DNA from: Ignavibacteriales bacterium
Lineage (GTDB): Bacteria > Bacteroidota > Ignavibacteria > UBA10030 > SZUA-254
Length of the DNA stretch: 64,000 nt
Direction of reading: 5' to 3'
NCBI GenBank assembly: GCA_016214905.1
Contig: JACRMQ010000007.1
Span: 186,001 to 250,000 of the forward strand
Part shown: in pieces, positions 54,709 through 62,268 of the stretch
How the letters are laid out: every line of letters begins with the position of its first letter
How positions within the stretch are numbered: the first letter of the stretch is position 1
The notes under the pieces: model-generated
The model's database searches: none
What the model was told of the DNA's origin: nothing
Seen by the model: only the letters and a program-made list of their open reading frames with translations
Translations under genes and position numbers: made by a program

Positions 54709-56933
54709 ATACCGAGGGCGTCTAGTATCTCTTTCGCTTTTTCAATATGTTCTTCGGAAATCGCAGAACCATGATCGAACTCTCTAAAGGTTCGTTGATC
54801 AATACCGCGCCTTCTAAGATGGGATTGGATGGCTGATCGGTTGTAGCCGTCTGTTATTGCCCAAACGCCGGCTTGAATTGTCATTGTATCTTCACCTTGA
54901 GACTGAATAAGGAACGAAAGCAAAGAGTCTGACACTCGTGAAACACCTCCAAAGCCATCATTTAAATTCGGTATTGGAAGATTTGCATTTATACAAGACG
55001 CAGGTATATCAAGTTGTGTATGCGACCGGGCAGAAATTGTGAAGCTGTGATCATAACGGGTGACCATATTCTGATGATTGCCATTTGCGACAAAATATGT
55101 ACCATGAGGTATGTACACACTTATACTCGAGTTCGTGCGATTCTCAATTTCCACTTTGATATTTGTTATGGTTTGGCCCCACCCTCGAATTCGAATATCC
55201 CCACTCCTATGAAGACCAAAAATGTCAACAAATCCTTCTGGAGCGAATAGTGTATCCACCTCAACATAGTAGGAAATATGTTTGCTTTTTATTCCATCTG
55301 TTATTGTTTGAAATATTTTTGCGAGACCTGTTGTTGTTCTATTGGCAACCCCCTTAACAACGATTTGCCGAATTCTATCATGGATCGAGTTTTCTCCAAC
55401 TGCTGCACGTGTACCTTCATCTGTTAACCTTCGGGTCGCGCAATATGCGATGAAGAGATTGGGATCATTAGTGGCAATATCCGCAATCATAGATTGATTT
55501 GGGAGTCTCATCGCTAACGTTATTCTCATGTTCTTGTTTTCAAAATTTCTCTTGCGATCATAGGATATGAGTTTACCCATGGCACAAATTCTAGTCTGAT
55601 AATCTGGTGCTGTATGGGCAATGTCCTCCAATGTCGAATTGTCTGTGACCTTACCCAGAGATAGATATCGAATTTCAGCATCCGAGGCATTTTTCACAAT
55701 ATCTGATAAAATTGATTGGTTTGTAATTCTCTCAAGTGCACTCTTTCTAGATTTTGACTTACGGGCATTTTTAGCAAAGTCTGCCAAGAACGTTTGATCT
55801 TTCAGTTTTTCGAAGGCAGCCATTCTAATCTCTTCTGTGGGCTCATTCTTGGCAATATCGAATAGTATTTTTTGGTCATCTATTCTGCCCACGGCAATTT
55901 GCATAATTTGCAGACGACGATCACCAGTCATGATAGAGTGCAGCAACGATTGGTTAGTGAGCTTCGCTACAGCAATTCCTTTGACTTCTGAGTCGTAAAC
56001 ATTGGCTGCGATTTCTTCGAGATAAGGCTGATCGGAGATTCGCCCAACAGCGGCTTCTTTAACTTCTTTGCAAGGATCCCTTCGTGCAATCTCTGCCAAA
56101 GTGGATTGATCTTGGATATTTGAAATTGCTGCTTTCCTCACGCTTTCAGTGGGATCATTGTATGCAATATGGCTTAGAAGCTTTTGATCAGTAATCATAG
56201 TAACAGCAGCCTCCCGTACATCGACTCGAGAATCATTCTTAGCAAATTCTGCCAAGATTGTTTGATCCGTCATTCTGAACACGGCAGACTTACGAACCAA
56301 GAGATTTGAATTTTGTTCTACAATAGTCCTTAGGACGGTTTGATCGTTAATTTTAGATGTCGCTATCTGGCTGATTTGAGGGTCCTTACTGTATTCTACC
56401 ATTTCTGCTAATAGTGTTTGATCGGTGATTAGCTCGGCGGCAATTCTTCGTATAATGGGTTGATAAGCAATATCAGCAACTTCAGCTAGTCGTCGTTGGT
56501 CGGTTAGGGATTGCAGGCGATCCGCTATTTCTCTGAGGAGCAGTTTGTCATTAATATGAGCAACGGCTAACTTGAGAATCGTAGATTCATCGTTTGCGGG
56601 GTATTGCTCGACTACTTTTTGGAAGGTACCCAAGTCACCAATTCTCTTTAGTGCAGCTTCCTTGATTGAATAGTCTATGTCATCATAGGGAAGGTCATGA
56701 ACACGCCAAAGTAGATCACGGTCTCGCAGATTGTTGAAAGCTATCTCTCCAAGCCCACGCCCCTTGTGTTCAATGACGACCTCCACAATCAAAGCCGGAT
56801 CTGTGAGTCGGCGTGCTGCATCTTCCTTGATGTTGTAGGTGCCGCCATTCTTTACTAGATCTCTTAGCAACTTCTGGTCGGTGATTCCGTCAACATGTTC
56901 CGTTTTCTCCGGTGAATTTTCCAACGGTTTCAT
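54693..56933 (-). CDS. Large protein of about sixteen 26-residue HEAT-like repeats with a unique C-terminal domain
   Basis: The 746-residue cytoplasmic protein (no signal peptide) has repeats of 26 residues from about residue 18 to 460, consensus I-x-D-Q-x-x-L-x-x-I-A-x-N-x-x-x-x-E-V-R-x-x-A-V; examples are ISDQPYLEEIAAN and ITDQKLLSHIAYN. They form a helical solenoid. Residues about 540-746 are different: VYIPHGTYFVANGNHQNMV, IQAGVWAITDGYNRSAIQ and RRRGIDQRTFREF, a beta-rich part plus helices that I cannot assign. It is likely a protein-binding scaffold with a sensor or effector end. First gene before the HEPN-like gene. Confidence 0.75.
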   Translation of the reverse strand: MKPLENSPEKTEHVDGITDQKLLRDLVKNGGTYNIKEDAARRLTDPALIVEVVIEHKGRGLGEIAFNNLRDRDLLWRVHDLPYDDIDYSIKEAALKRIGDLGTFQKVVEQYPANDESTILKLAVAHINDKLLLREIADRLQSLTDQRRLAEVADIAYQPIIRRIAAELITDQTLLAEMVEYSKDPQISQIATSKINDQTVLRTIVEQNSNLLVRKSAVFRMTDQTILAEFAKNDSRVDVREAAVTMITDQKLLSHIAYNDPTESVRKAAISNIQDQSTLAEIARRDPCKEVKEAAVGRISDQPYLEEIAANVYDSEVKGIAVAKLTNQSLLHSIMTGDRRLQIMQIAVGRIDDQKILFDIAKNEPTEEIRMAAFEKLKDQTFLADFAKNARKSKSRKSALERITNQSILSDIVKNASDAEIRYLSLGKVTDNSTLEDIAHTAPDYQTRICAMGKLISYDRKRNFENKNMRITLAMRLPNQSMIADIATNDPNLFIAYCATRRLTDEGTRAAVGENSIHDRIRQIVVKGVANRTTTGLAKIFQTITDGIKSKHISYYVEVDTLFAPEGFVDIFGLHRSGDIRIRGWGQTITNIKVEIENRTNSSISVYIPHGTYFVANGNHQNMVTRYDHSFTISARSHTQLDIPASCINANLPIPNLNDGFGGVSRVSDSLLSFLIQSQGEDTMTIQAGVWAITDGYNRSAIQSHLRRRGIDQRTFREFDHGSAISEEHIEKAKEILDALGISNKL

Positions 56934-56975
56934 ACTATTCCTCTTGTTCTAAGGGCAATTGCAACTAACGTTGCG

Positions 56976-57035
56976 CGGGAAAAACGAAGTGGGCGGACGA
57001 GTCGAAGACTCGGACGAACATTGGAGTTTTTCCCG
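56976..57035. repeat. Nested-hairpin element C (57.0 kb)
   Basis: A perfect 10-bp closing stem CGGGAAAAAC/GTTTTTCCCG encloses the perfect hairpin CGAGTC-GAA-GACTCG (56998-57012). GC-rich compared with its surroundings. About 20 bases nearer the repeat-protein gene, GTTAGTTGC on the minus strand (with GCGCAAC before it) resembles an attC right box. Confidence 0.7.
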
Positions 57036-57045
57036 ATGATGGGCG

Positions 57046-57167
57046 ACGTTCGCGGAGCGAACGGCTCTTCGCCCATCGAGGGCGTAGCCCGCGCAACGAT
57101 GCGCAAACGTTCGCGGAGCGAACGGCTCTTCGCCCATCGAGGGCGTAGCCCGCGCAACGATGCGCAA
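57046..57167. repeat. 61-bp direct tandem duplication of a palindrome-rich unit
   Basis: Two back-to-back copies (57046-57106 and 57107-57167), apparently identical. Each holds the hairpins CGTTCGC-GGA-GCGAACG and GGGC-GTA-GCCC plus GCCC-ATCGA-GGGC. Open frames across it on both strands are artefacts of the repeat. Confidence 0.85.
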
Positions 57168-57210
57168 CGCTTTGAGCGAAGCACGAAGTGCGGAGCGAAT
57201 GTTGCGCATC
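57159..57210. repeat. Nested-hairpin element D (57.2 kb)
   Basis: A perfect 10-bp closing stem GATGCGCAAC/GTTGCGCATC encloses CGC-TTTGA-GCG and GCAC-GAA-GTGC (57181-57191). It begins in the last bases of the second 61-bp copy. Confidence 0.7.
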
Positions 57211-57558
57211 ATCTGTAATTACGCAATATTGCGTTGTTCTCGTTTTTAGTTTTTGCTTGTTTAAGCAGTTTTTGTGTTTCATTTGATATTTTATATTCGT
57301 CTTTCATGCAAGCTCATCATCATACTCACGCACTCTAAATATCCCTATATCAACTTCCACTGCGCGCGAGTTCTCTCAATATCTACCCATCTCTTCGTGA
57401 TGTTTAAATTAGGGAACATTCTTCAAAGAGTCAAGCAAATTATCTTCTCTCAACACTAGACTTTCATCTTTTTTATTACCATATCTGCATAACCGTCTCC
57501 CATTAAAAGGTACCGCGTGTACATAAGCGGTGCTTAAGTTTATTTATTGGCAATAATG
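57211..57558. other. Non-coding stretch with little recognisable content
   Basis: About 350 AT-rich bases with no supported gene. The only structure is the perfect 14-bp palindrome ACGCAATATTGCGT at 57221-57234. Short open frames lack family signals and ribosome sites. Confidence 0.5.
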
Positions 57559-57578
57559 CTTAAAATGTACATTTTAAG
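57559..57578. repeat. Perfect 20-bp palindrome (half-site CTTAAAATGT)
   Basis: A fully symmetrical 20-bp sequence without a spacer, ending four bases before the 21-bp repeat array. It could be an operator or a recombination landmark. Confidence 0.6.
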
Positions 57579-57582
57579 GGGA

Positions 57583-57959
57583 AATACGGTTTACATATTC
57601 AATCGGAGAGTTCTAACTTCCAACCGGTGCTCTTTCAGAAGCTGTGCGGGACTCCCCATTTTGAATATGTAAGTTAGCACTTACTGTCTGCAACTTCCCA
57701 GATTCAATTCGGGACTTTCCACTTTCAATATGCACGGGTTATCGCGCCGCCGTACACTTTCCAGATACAATTTGTAACATCGCACTTTAGATCTGCAACT
57801 CCCCAAATTCAATCCGCAACTCCGCACCGAGAATACGGGACTATACGGCGGAATCTGCAGGTTCGCACTTTCAATTCGGGGAGTTGCACTTTCAATCTGC
57901 AAACTCGCACCTGGCAAGTGCCCACTTGCACTTTCTGTTCGGGGAGTGTATGGTGACAG
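57583..57959. repeat. Array of about 18 degenerate 21-bp tandem units
   Basis: On the plus strand units end mostly in CAAT or CTGT, for example CTGCAACTTCCCAGATTCAAT (21 nt, split here as 57688-57708). All units are 21 bp except one of 20 (57835-57854). On the minus strand a unit reads like ATTGAAAGTGCGAAxTTGCAG, that is heptads IESAxLQ. The 20-bp unit breaks the frame, and two short minus-strand open frames cover the two halves. No start signal or family supports a gene. Confidence 0.75.
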
Positions 57960-58105
57960 CGATAATTACCCCGATACCTTCTGCGTTTACCCGCACGGGA
58001 GGTGCGCACTGTATCCTGCTTGATGGGAAACCCACGCCGTTAATTGGAGACACCGCTACTGCGAATACATGCTGGGAGTGGCTGACCAATAAGTAAGATT
58101 TAGGT

Positions 58106-58199
58106 GGTAGTCGCAACCTTTTGGTTGAGTTTCTGCTATGCTTTCGCAGACATTCCGCCAAAGGCGGATGAGCCTATGGCTCAAAAGTCTGCGGCTACC
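58106..58199. repeat. Nested-hairpin element E with four internal hairpins (58.1 kb)
   Basis: A closing stem GGTAGTCGCA/TGCGGCTACC (one G-T pair in ten) encloses, in order, AACC-TTTT-GGTT (58115-58126), TCTGC/GCAGA (58132-58150), CCGCC-AAA-GGCGG (58155-58167) and TGAGCC-TAT-GGCTCA (58169-58183). GAGCC/GGCTC also occurs in element B. Confidence 0.75.
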
Positions 58200-58228
58200 A
58201 GAAATATTTTCTTTTTAGCAACATCGTG

Positions 58229-58327
58229 TAGCCGCAATCTCCTCCCGGCTTTAACCCGAGATGATTGCGTATCATGCCAAACAGCGCGGACATTTACCTT
58301 TAGACACCCGATAAATGTCCGCGGCTA
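58229..58327. repeat. Nested-hairpin element F (58.3 kb)
   Basis: A closing stem TAGCCGC/GCGGCTA encloses GCAATC/GATTGC (58234-58268) and GGACATTTA/TAAATGTCC (58288-58320). The outer stem is part of the same TAGCCGC/GCGGCTA motif seen in element E. Confidence 0.7.
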
Positions 58328-58350
58328 AGTCGGGTTTGGCTTCATAAAAC

Positions 58351-58387
58351 AAAAAACGGCTCATTTTTTTGCGCGAGCCGTTTTGTT
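58351..58387. terminator. Terminator-like hairpin after element F
   Basis: AAAACGGCTC and GAGCCGTTTT pair perfectly over ten bases around a 12-nt T-rich loop, with A and T runs on the two sides. It could end transcription on either strand. Confidence 0.65.
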
Positions 58388-58423
58388 TAGGGGTTGACCA
58401 AAAAGTACTTTACTGTCACTCCC

Positions 58424-58495
58424 GCATGTTTTAAGCGGGAGTCCAGTCCCCAGATTTATTCAGATTCCTGGATTCCCTGCCTGCCGCAGGCAGGG
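58424..58495. repeat. Two-hairpin extragenic repeat before the phospholipase-like gene 3' end
   Basis: ACTCCCGC/GCGGGAGT (9-nt loop) and the palindrome CCCTGCCTGC-C-GCAGGCAGGG (58475-58495) lie 30 bases apart, joined by CAGTCC and CTGGATT. The second palindrome is the one found after thyX. The arrangement resembles REP/BIME-type paired palindromes. Confidence 0.6.
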
Positions 58496-58508
58496 ACTCT
58501 ACACTATG

Positions 58509-59642
58509 TTACTTCATCAAAATTAATTTCTTTGTCTCACTGTATTTACCCGCGTGAATTCTATAGTAATAAACTCCGCTTGGTAAATTGCTTGCATCCC
58601 ATTTCACATTATAAGTGCCCGGATTCAACATCTCGTTCACTAAGGTTTCAACTTCCCTTCCCAATGCATCGTAAATCTTTAGAATTGTCAATTGACAATT
58701 GCCGATTGTAAATTGACAATTTGTAACGGGGTTGAACGGGTTCGGGTAATTCTGTTCCAGCGAAAATTGTTTCGGCTGAGATTTATATTCGGTTGCAACA
58801 TTTGTTACCGCTTGCGCGTCGAGCCATGCGCTGTACCACAAAAATGCAATTGCGACTGTGGCTGTTTGAATCCGTTCACGCGTAAAGCGTTGGGTTTTAT
58901 CCCAAAGCGCGGCGTAATATTCTGCCGGCGGTGTTCCGCTGCCGCTCCAGCCCGAAATATTTTTCGCGTAAGTGTCGGCTATTAAAACAGAATCTACCAA
59001 TGCCTGCGATTGCAGTATCAACTCGAATGAATAATCGAGAGGAAAATAAATATACCGCGCGCTGTCCTGAGAAATTGTCAGCAATGACTGATACGCTGTA
59101 ATCATCCCCGTTTCATATCGGTTGTGGATGCCGTTGTTGCCTGTTAAAAATCCGTCGTAGTTTTCGGTGCAATGCAGCGGTTGTGTTGCATCGGCAATAT
59201 AATGACCTAAATCGCTCATCGTCGATTCTGCTTTAATGTAATCTTTACGAATGAATTGTGATCTGAGAGAATCGAGAGTAAGAACGATTGCCCACGGCAG
59301 CGTTCCTGTTTCACGAACGTATGATCGCCCATAAAGCGCGATCATTGAATCGAGGTTGTGCGGAATTGTTTTAAAATTCGGATAGACATCGATATCTATA
59401 TAGTGCCGTTTATCTTCGGCAAAGAATGATGTGTCTGTGTAATCTTTTCTGTAGTCGGGCGCGGAAGCATACGAACGGTAAAACAAACTGTCTTTCTTCA
59501 GATCAGCCATTGTTTCAGGCAAATGTATCGGCGTTTTCAGGTTTATTAACCTATGTCCGGTTGAACCCCAGCTTAATGCAAAGTTATGAATTAAGAATAA
59601 GATCGGGATGCATCGCAGCGCGACGCGGAAAAATTTTAACAT
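58509..59642 (-). CDS. Secreted phospholipase C/S1-P1 nuclease-like enzyme with type IX secretion C-terminal domain
   Basis: The 377-residue protein has a signal peptide ending ALSWGSTGHRLIN, where Trp and His near the mature N-terminus are zinc ligands in this superfamily. DLGHYIADATQPLHCTENYDG and NGIHNRYETGMI supply the other His and Asp ligands. Residues from about 297 (FSLEQNYPNPFNPVT) form a T9SS type A sorting domain ending SETKKLILMK. It should cleave phosphodiesters outside the cell. Between NPFNPVT and LKIYDALGREV there is an insert NCQFTIGNCQLTI encoded by two 21-nt repeats (58684-58725). Confidence 0.85.
   Translation of the reverse strand: MLKFFRVALRCIPILFLIHNFALSWGSTGHRLINLKTPIHLPETMADLKKDSLFYRSYASAPDYRKDYTDTSFFAEDKRHYIDIDVYPNFKTIPHNLDSMIALYGRSYVRETGTLPWAIVLTLDSLRSQFIRKDYIKAESTMSDLGHYIADATQPLHCTENYDGFLTGNNGIHNRYETGMITAYQSLLTISQDSARYIYFPLDYSFELILQSQALVDSVLIADTYAKNISGWSGSGTPPAEYYAALWDKTQRFTRERIQTATVAIAFLWYSAWLDAQAVTNVATEYKSQPKQFSLEQNYPNPFNPVTNCQFTIGNCQLTILKIYDALGREVETLVNEMLNPGTYNVKWDASNLPSGVYYYRIHAGKYSETKKLILMK
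58684..58725. repeat. Two 21-bp repeats inserted in the T9SS domain
   Basis: Units 58684-58704 and 58705-58725 match at most positions; the first holds the 14-bp palindrome TTGTCAATTGACAA. They encode NCQFTIG and NCQLTIL in the C-terminal sorting domain. The 21-bp size equals that of the array at 57.6-57.96 kb. Confidence 0.75.
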
Positions 59643-59654
59643 GATTTCTTTCGG

Positions 59655-62084
59655 TTACGCTAAAAGTTCTTTGAAGTGATGCGCATAAGCGATAAGCGTT
59701 TGATCGACCATATAATGAACCGTATCCTTTTCGAACGATCCGTCTTTCAAACGTTTACCTGCCCGAGTGCCTGTGAGAAGTTCTATACCTTCATCAATTG
59801 TTTTGATAGCGTAGATATGGAACAAATTTTTCTCAACCGCCTCGATAACATCGCGACGAAGCATCAGATCTTTTTTATTCTGATACGGAATCATCACGCC
59901 CTGTGTTCCGGTTAAGCCGCGTTTGTGACAGATATCGAAAAATCCTTCTATCTTCTGATTCACACCGCCTATAGGTTGTATCTCGCCGTTCTGATTGACC
60001 GAACCTGTAACGCTGATTTCTTGCCTTAACGGAATATTGGCAAGACTTGAGAGTATGGCGTAGATCTCAGTCGATGATGCGCTGTCGCCGTCGATGCCTC
60101 CGTAATTTTGTTCGAACGTAATGCTTGCATTCATTGTGAGCGGTTTATTGTGAGCGTACCTGCCGTGCAAATAACCGCTGATGATCAGCACGCCTTTATT
60201 ATGAATAGGTCCGCTCATCGCAGCTTCGCGTTCGATATTTATAATTCCGCGCCTCCCGATAGAAGTTTTTGCGGTGATCCTGCTCGGCATACCGAACATA
60301 TACTCGTGCATATCGAGCACCGAAAGGCCGTTGACCTGTCCGACAACAGAGCCGGTTGTATCAATCAAAATTGTTCCTTCATGAATCAATTCTTTTGATT
60401 TTTCTTCGATCAGCTTGATCCGTTCTATATGTTCATCTATCGCTTTTTGAACATGAATTGCCGTAACTATGGAGCTTTCAACTTTTCCCGCCCAATAATT
60501 TGCTTCTCTAACAACATCCGCGATCACGTTGAAACGCGTTGAAAGTTTATTCTGCCTGCCGGAGAGCCGGACACCATGTTCTATCACCGCGGCAATACCC
60601 TTATTATCGAACGGAAGAAGTTTTTCATCTTCACATATCATTGTGATGAAATGAAGATACTTGTTGATCGTGAAATTTACCTTCGGCATCTCTGTATCAA
60701 AGTCGGCGCGGACTTTAAATATTTTTTTGAAATCATCATCCTGCTCGTAAAGAAGAAAATAGATATATGCGTCTCCAAGCATCACGACTTTCACATCGAT
60801 TTCAACCGGTTCGGGTTTGAAGGCGGAGCTCGTACCGAAAATTCCGCTTTCAGCAGGTTGGATATCGAGTAATCCGTTTCGTAAAGTACGCTTCAGAGTT
60901 TGCCACACACCCGGTTCAACAAGCGCGTCTAGCGCGTTGATCACCAGAAATCCGCCGTCGGCTTTAAGAAGAGATCCTGCTTTGATTAAAGTAAAATCTG
61001 TGCGCCAAATACCGTTGCGATCAACTTCCCGTTCGATTGTTCCGAAAATATTTTTGAATTTAGGATTTGTTTCGATAATGATTGGAACACCTTTGGTGCG
61101 CGAGTTATCGACCACGACGTTTACCTGATATTCAACAAATAAATCTTCTTCTTTTTCCTGAGGTTGCATGCCGGGAATTTGAGGAGTCTGCTCGTCGGTA
61201 ACACGAAATCGGTTGAGGTCTAACATCACGCTTTCCTGAACCTGATCCAGGTACTCATGTAATTTTTTTTCACTGTATTTTCTTCTAAGATCGTCTACGC
61301 TCTCTTTGACTAACGGAAGAATAAAACGCTCAGAGAGATTTTCCACAGATTCTTTTGCTTTCTTTTCTATGTTCCGCAGCTCCCGAAGCATTAATTCCAT
61401 CTGTCCTTCTAATTGAGTGCGGTCTTGCATCATTTGTTCGACCTGTTGTTTAGAAATTTTTCCTTCTTTCACTAATGCATCTAATTGGTCGAATGTAATA
61501 GGTTGACTTTCGTGCAGCGGAGCAATATCGGGGCGCATCATAGGACCGACCTGAACCTGAATAACCTCGAATCCACGCTCACGGACTTTCTGTTCAAAAT
61601 CTTTGAGAACGCTGCGTTGACGTTCCTGGAAAAATTCCATCGATCGTTTTCGTTCTTCTTTAAAACGTTTACTCTCGAACACTGCAGGAATATTTTTTAT
61701 GAACTCCTGAACAAGGTTTTCCATATCTCCCTGAAGTTTCGATCCCTGGCCCGCAGGTAAAGTAACAAGAATCGGTTGATCGCTGTTCAAAAAGTTGTGC
61801 AGGTAACAATGATCGCGTAATGTAGTTTTGCCATGCTGAAATTCGGATAAGAGCCGCTTAATCGTGGTCATACGTCCGGTGCCGGAGAATCCTGTTACGA
61901 AAACATTGTATCCGGCATGCTTCATCTCCAAACCCATCCTCAAGGCTCTGAGGGCGCGGTCTTGTCCGATTATCTCTTTCGTTGCCTTAACATCTTTTGT
62001 GGTTTTCACTTTGAGTGTCTTCGGATCACAAATCCAGCGTAATTGAGACGGCGGAATTTCTTTTAAAGATATGGTTTTCGGCAT
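59655..62084 (-). CDS. Lon-like ATP-dependent protease (AAA-lon family)
   Basis: The 809-residue protein has an N-terminal AAA domain with Walker A GFSGTGRMT, where the usual Lys is Arg, a long coiled-coil insert (about residues 170-290, for example QVEQMMQDRTQLEGQMELML), a second ATPase part with LLKADGGFLVINALD, and a C-terminal Lon protease domain with catalytic Ser in DGDSASSTE and Lys in GVNQKIEGFF. It should degrade proteins in the cytoplasm. The layout resembles the COG1067 group of Lon-like proteins rather than LonA. Single gene. Confidence 0.9.
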   Translation of the reverse strand: MPKTISLKEIPPSQLRWICDPKTLKVKTTKDVKATKEIIGQDRALRALRMGLEMKHAGYNVFVTGFSGTGRMTTIKRLLSEFQHGKTTLRDHCYLHNFLNSDQPILVTLPAGQGSKLQGDMENLVQEFIKNIPAVFESKRFKEERKRSMEFFQERQRSVLKDFEQKVRERGFEVIQVQVGPMMRPDIAPLHESQPITFDQLDALVKEGKISKQQVEQMMQDRTQLEGQMELMLRELRNIEKKAKESVENLSERFILPLVKESVDDLRRKYSEKKLHEYLDQVQESVMLDLNRFRVTDEQTPQIPGMQPQEKEEDLFVEYQVNVVVDNSRTKGVPIIIETNPKFKNIFGTIEREVDRNGIWRTDFTLIKAGSLLKADGGFLVINALDALVEPGVWQTLKRTLRNGLLDIQPAESGIFGTSSAFKPEPVEIDVKVVMLGDAYIYFLLYEQDDDFKKIFKVRADFDTEMPKVNFTINKYLHFITMICEDEKLLPFDNKGIAAVIEHGVRLSGRQNKLSTRFNVIADVVREANYWAGKVESSIVTAIHVQKAIDEHIERIKLIEEKSKELIHEGTILIDTTGSVVGQVNGLSVLDMHEYMFGMPSRITAKTSIGRRGIINIEREAAMSGPIHNKGVLIISGYLHGRYAHNKPLTMNASITFEQNYGGIDGDSASSTEIYAILSSLANIPLRQEISVTGSVNQNGEIQPIGGVNQKIEGFFDICHKRGLTGTQGVMIPYQNKKDLMLRRDVIEAVEKNLFHIYAIKTIDEGIELLTGTRAGKRLKDGSFEKDTVHYMVDQTLIAYAHHFKELLA

Positions 62085-62183
62085 AATAATTTTTCAGTTA
62101 TTCAAAGATTTCTCCTCAAAATAAGAACGTTTTGAGTAAATGGCAAATCTAAGGACCTTACACCGAGAGCTAAAAAAATTCTC

Positions 62184-62212
62184 TTGACATTTTCGGATAT
62201 AAAGAGTAATTT
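62184..62212 (+). promoter_or_regulatory. Sigma-70-like promoter for the BNR-repeat gene
   Basis: TTGACA (62184-62189), a 17-bp spacer and TAATTT (62207-62212). The leader to the ATG at 62269 would be about 50 bases. It is the clearest -35/-10 pair I saw in the window. Confidence 0.55.
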
Positions 62213-62268
62213 GATTTAGACTTTATTTCCACGAATATCTATATTCCATAAACCTACGAGGTACTTTT

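Noticed and set aside
57046-57167. CRISPR-like repeat
   Set aside because: Only two adjacent copies without spacers and no cas genes.
56930-57282. Three overlapping minus-strand open frames and one plus-strand frame in the GC-rich repeats
   Set aside because: They are translations of the 61-bp duplication and hairpins, have no ribosome sites and repeat the same peptide in different frames.
57681-58009. Minus-strand frames with heptads across the 21-bp array
   Set aside because: The 20-bp unit breaks the frame and there is no start signal or family; treated as repeat.
57884-58096. Plus-strand open frame of 70 codons (or 49 from ATG 57950, after GGGGAG)
   Set aside because: It begins in the 21-bp array and shows no known domain. 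The GGGGAG is part of a repeat unit. A small real protein cannot be excluded but is not supported.
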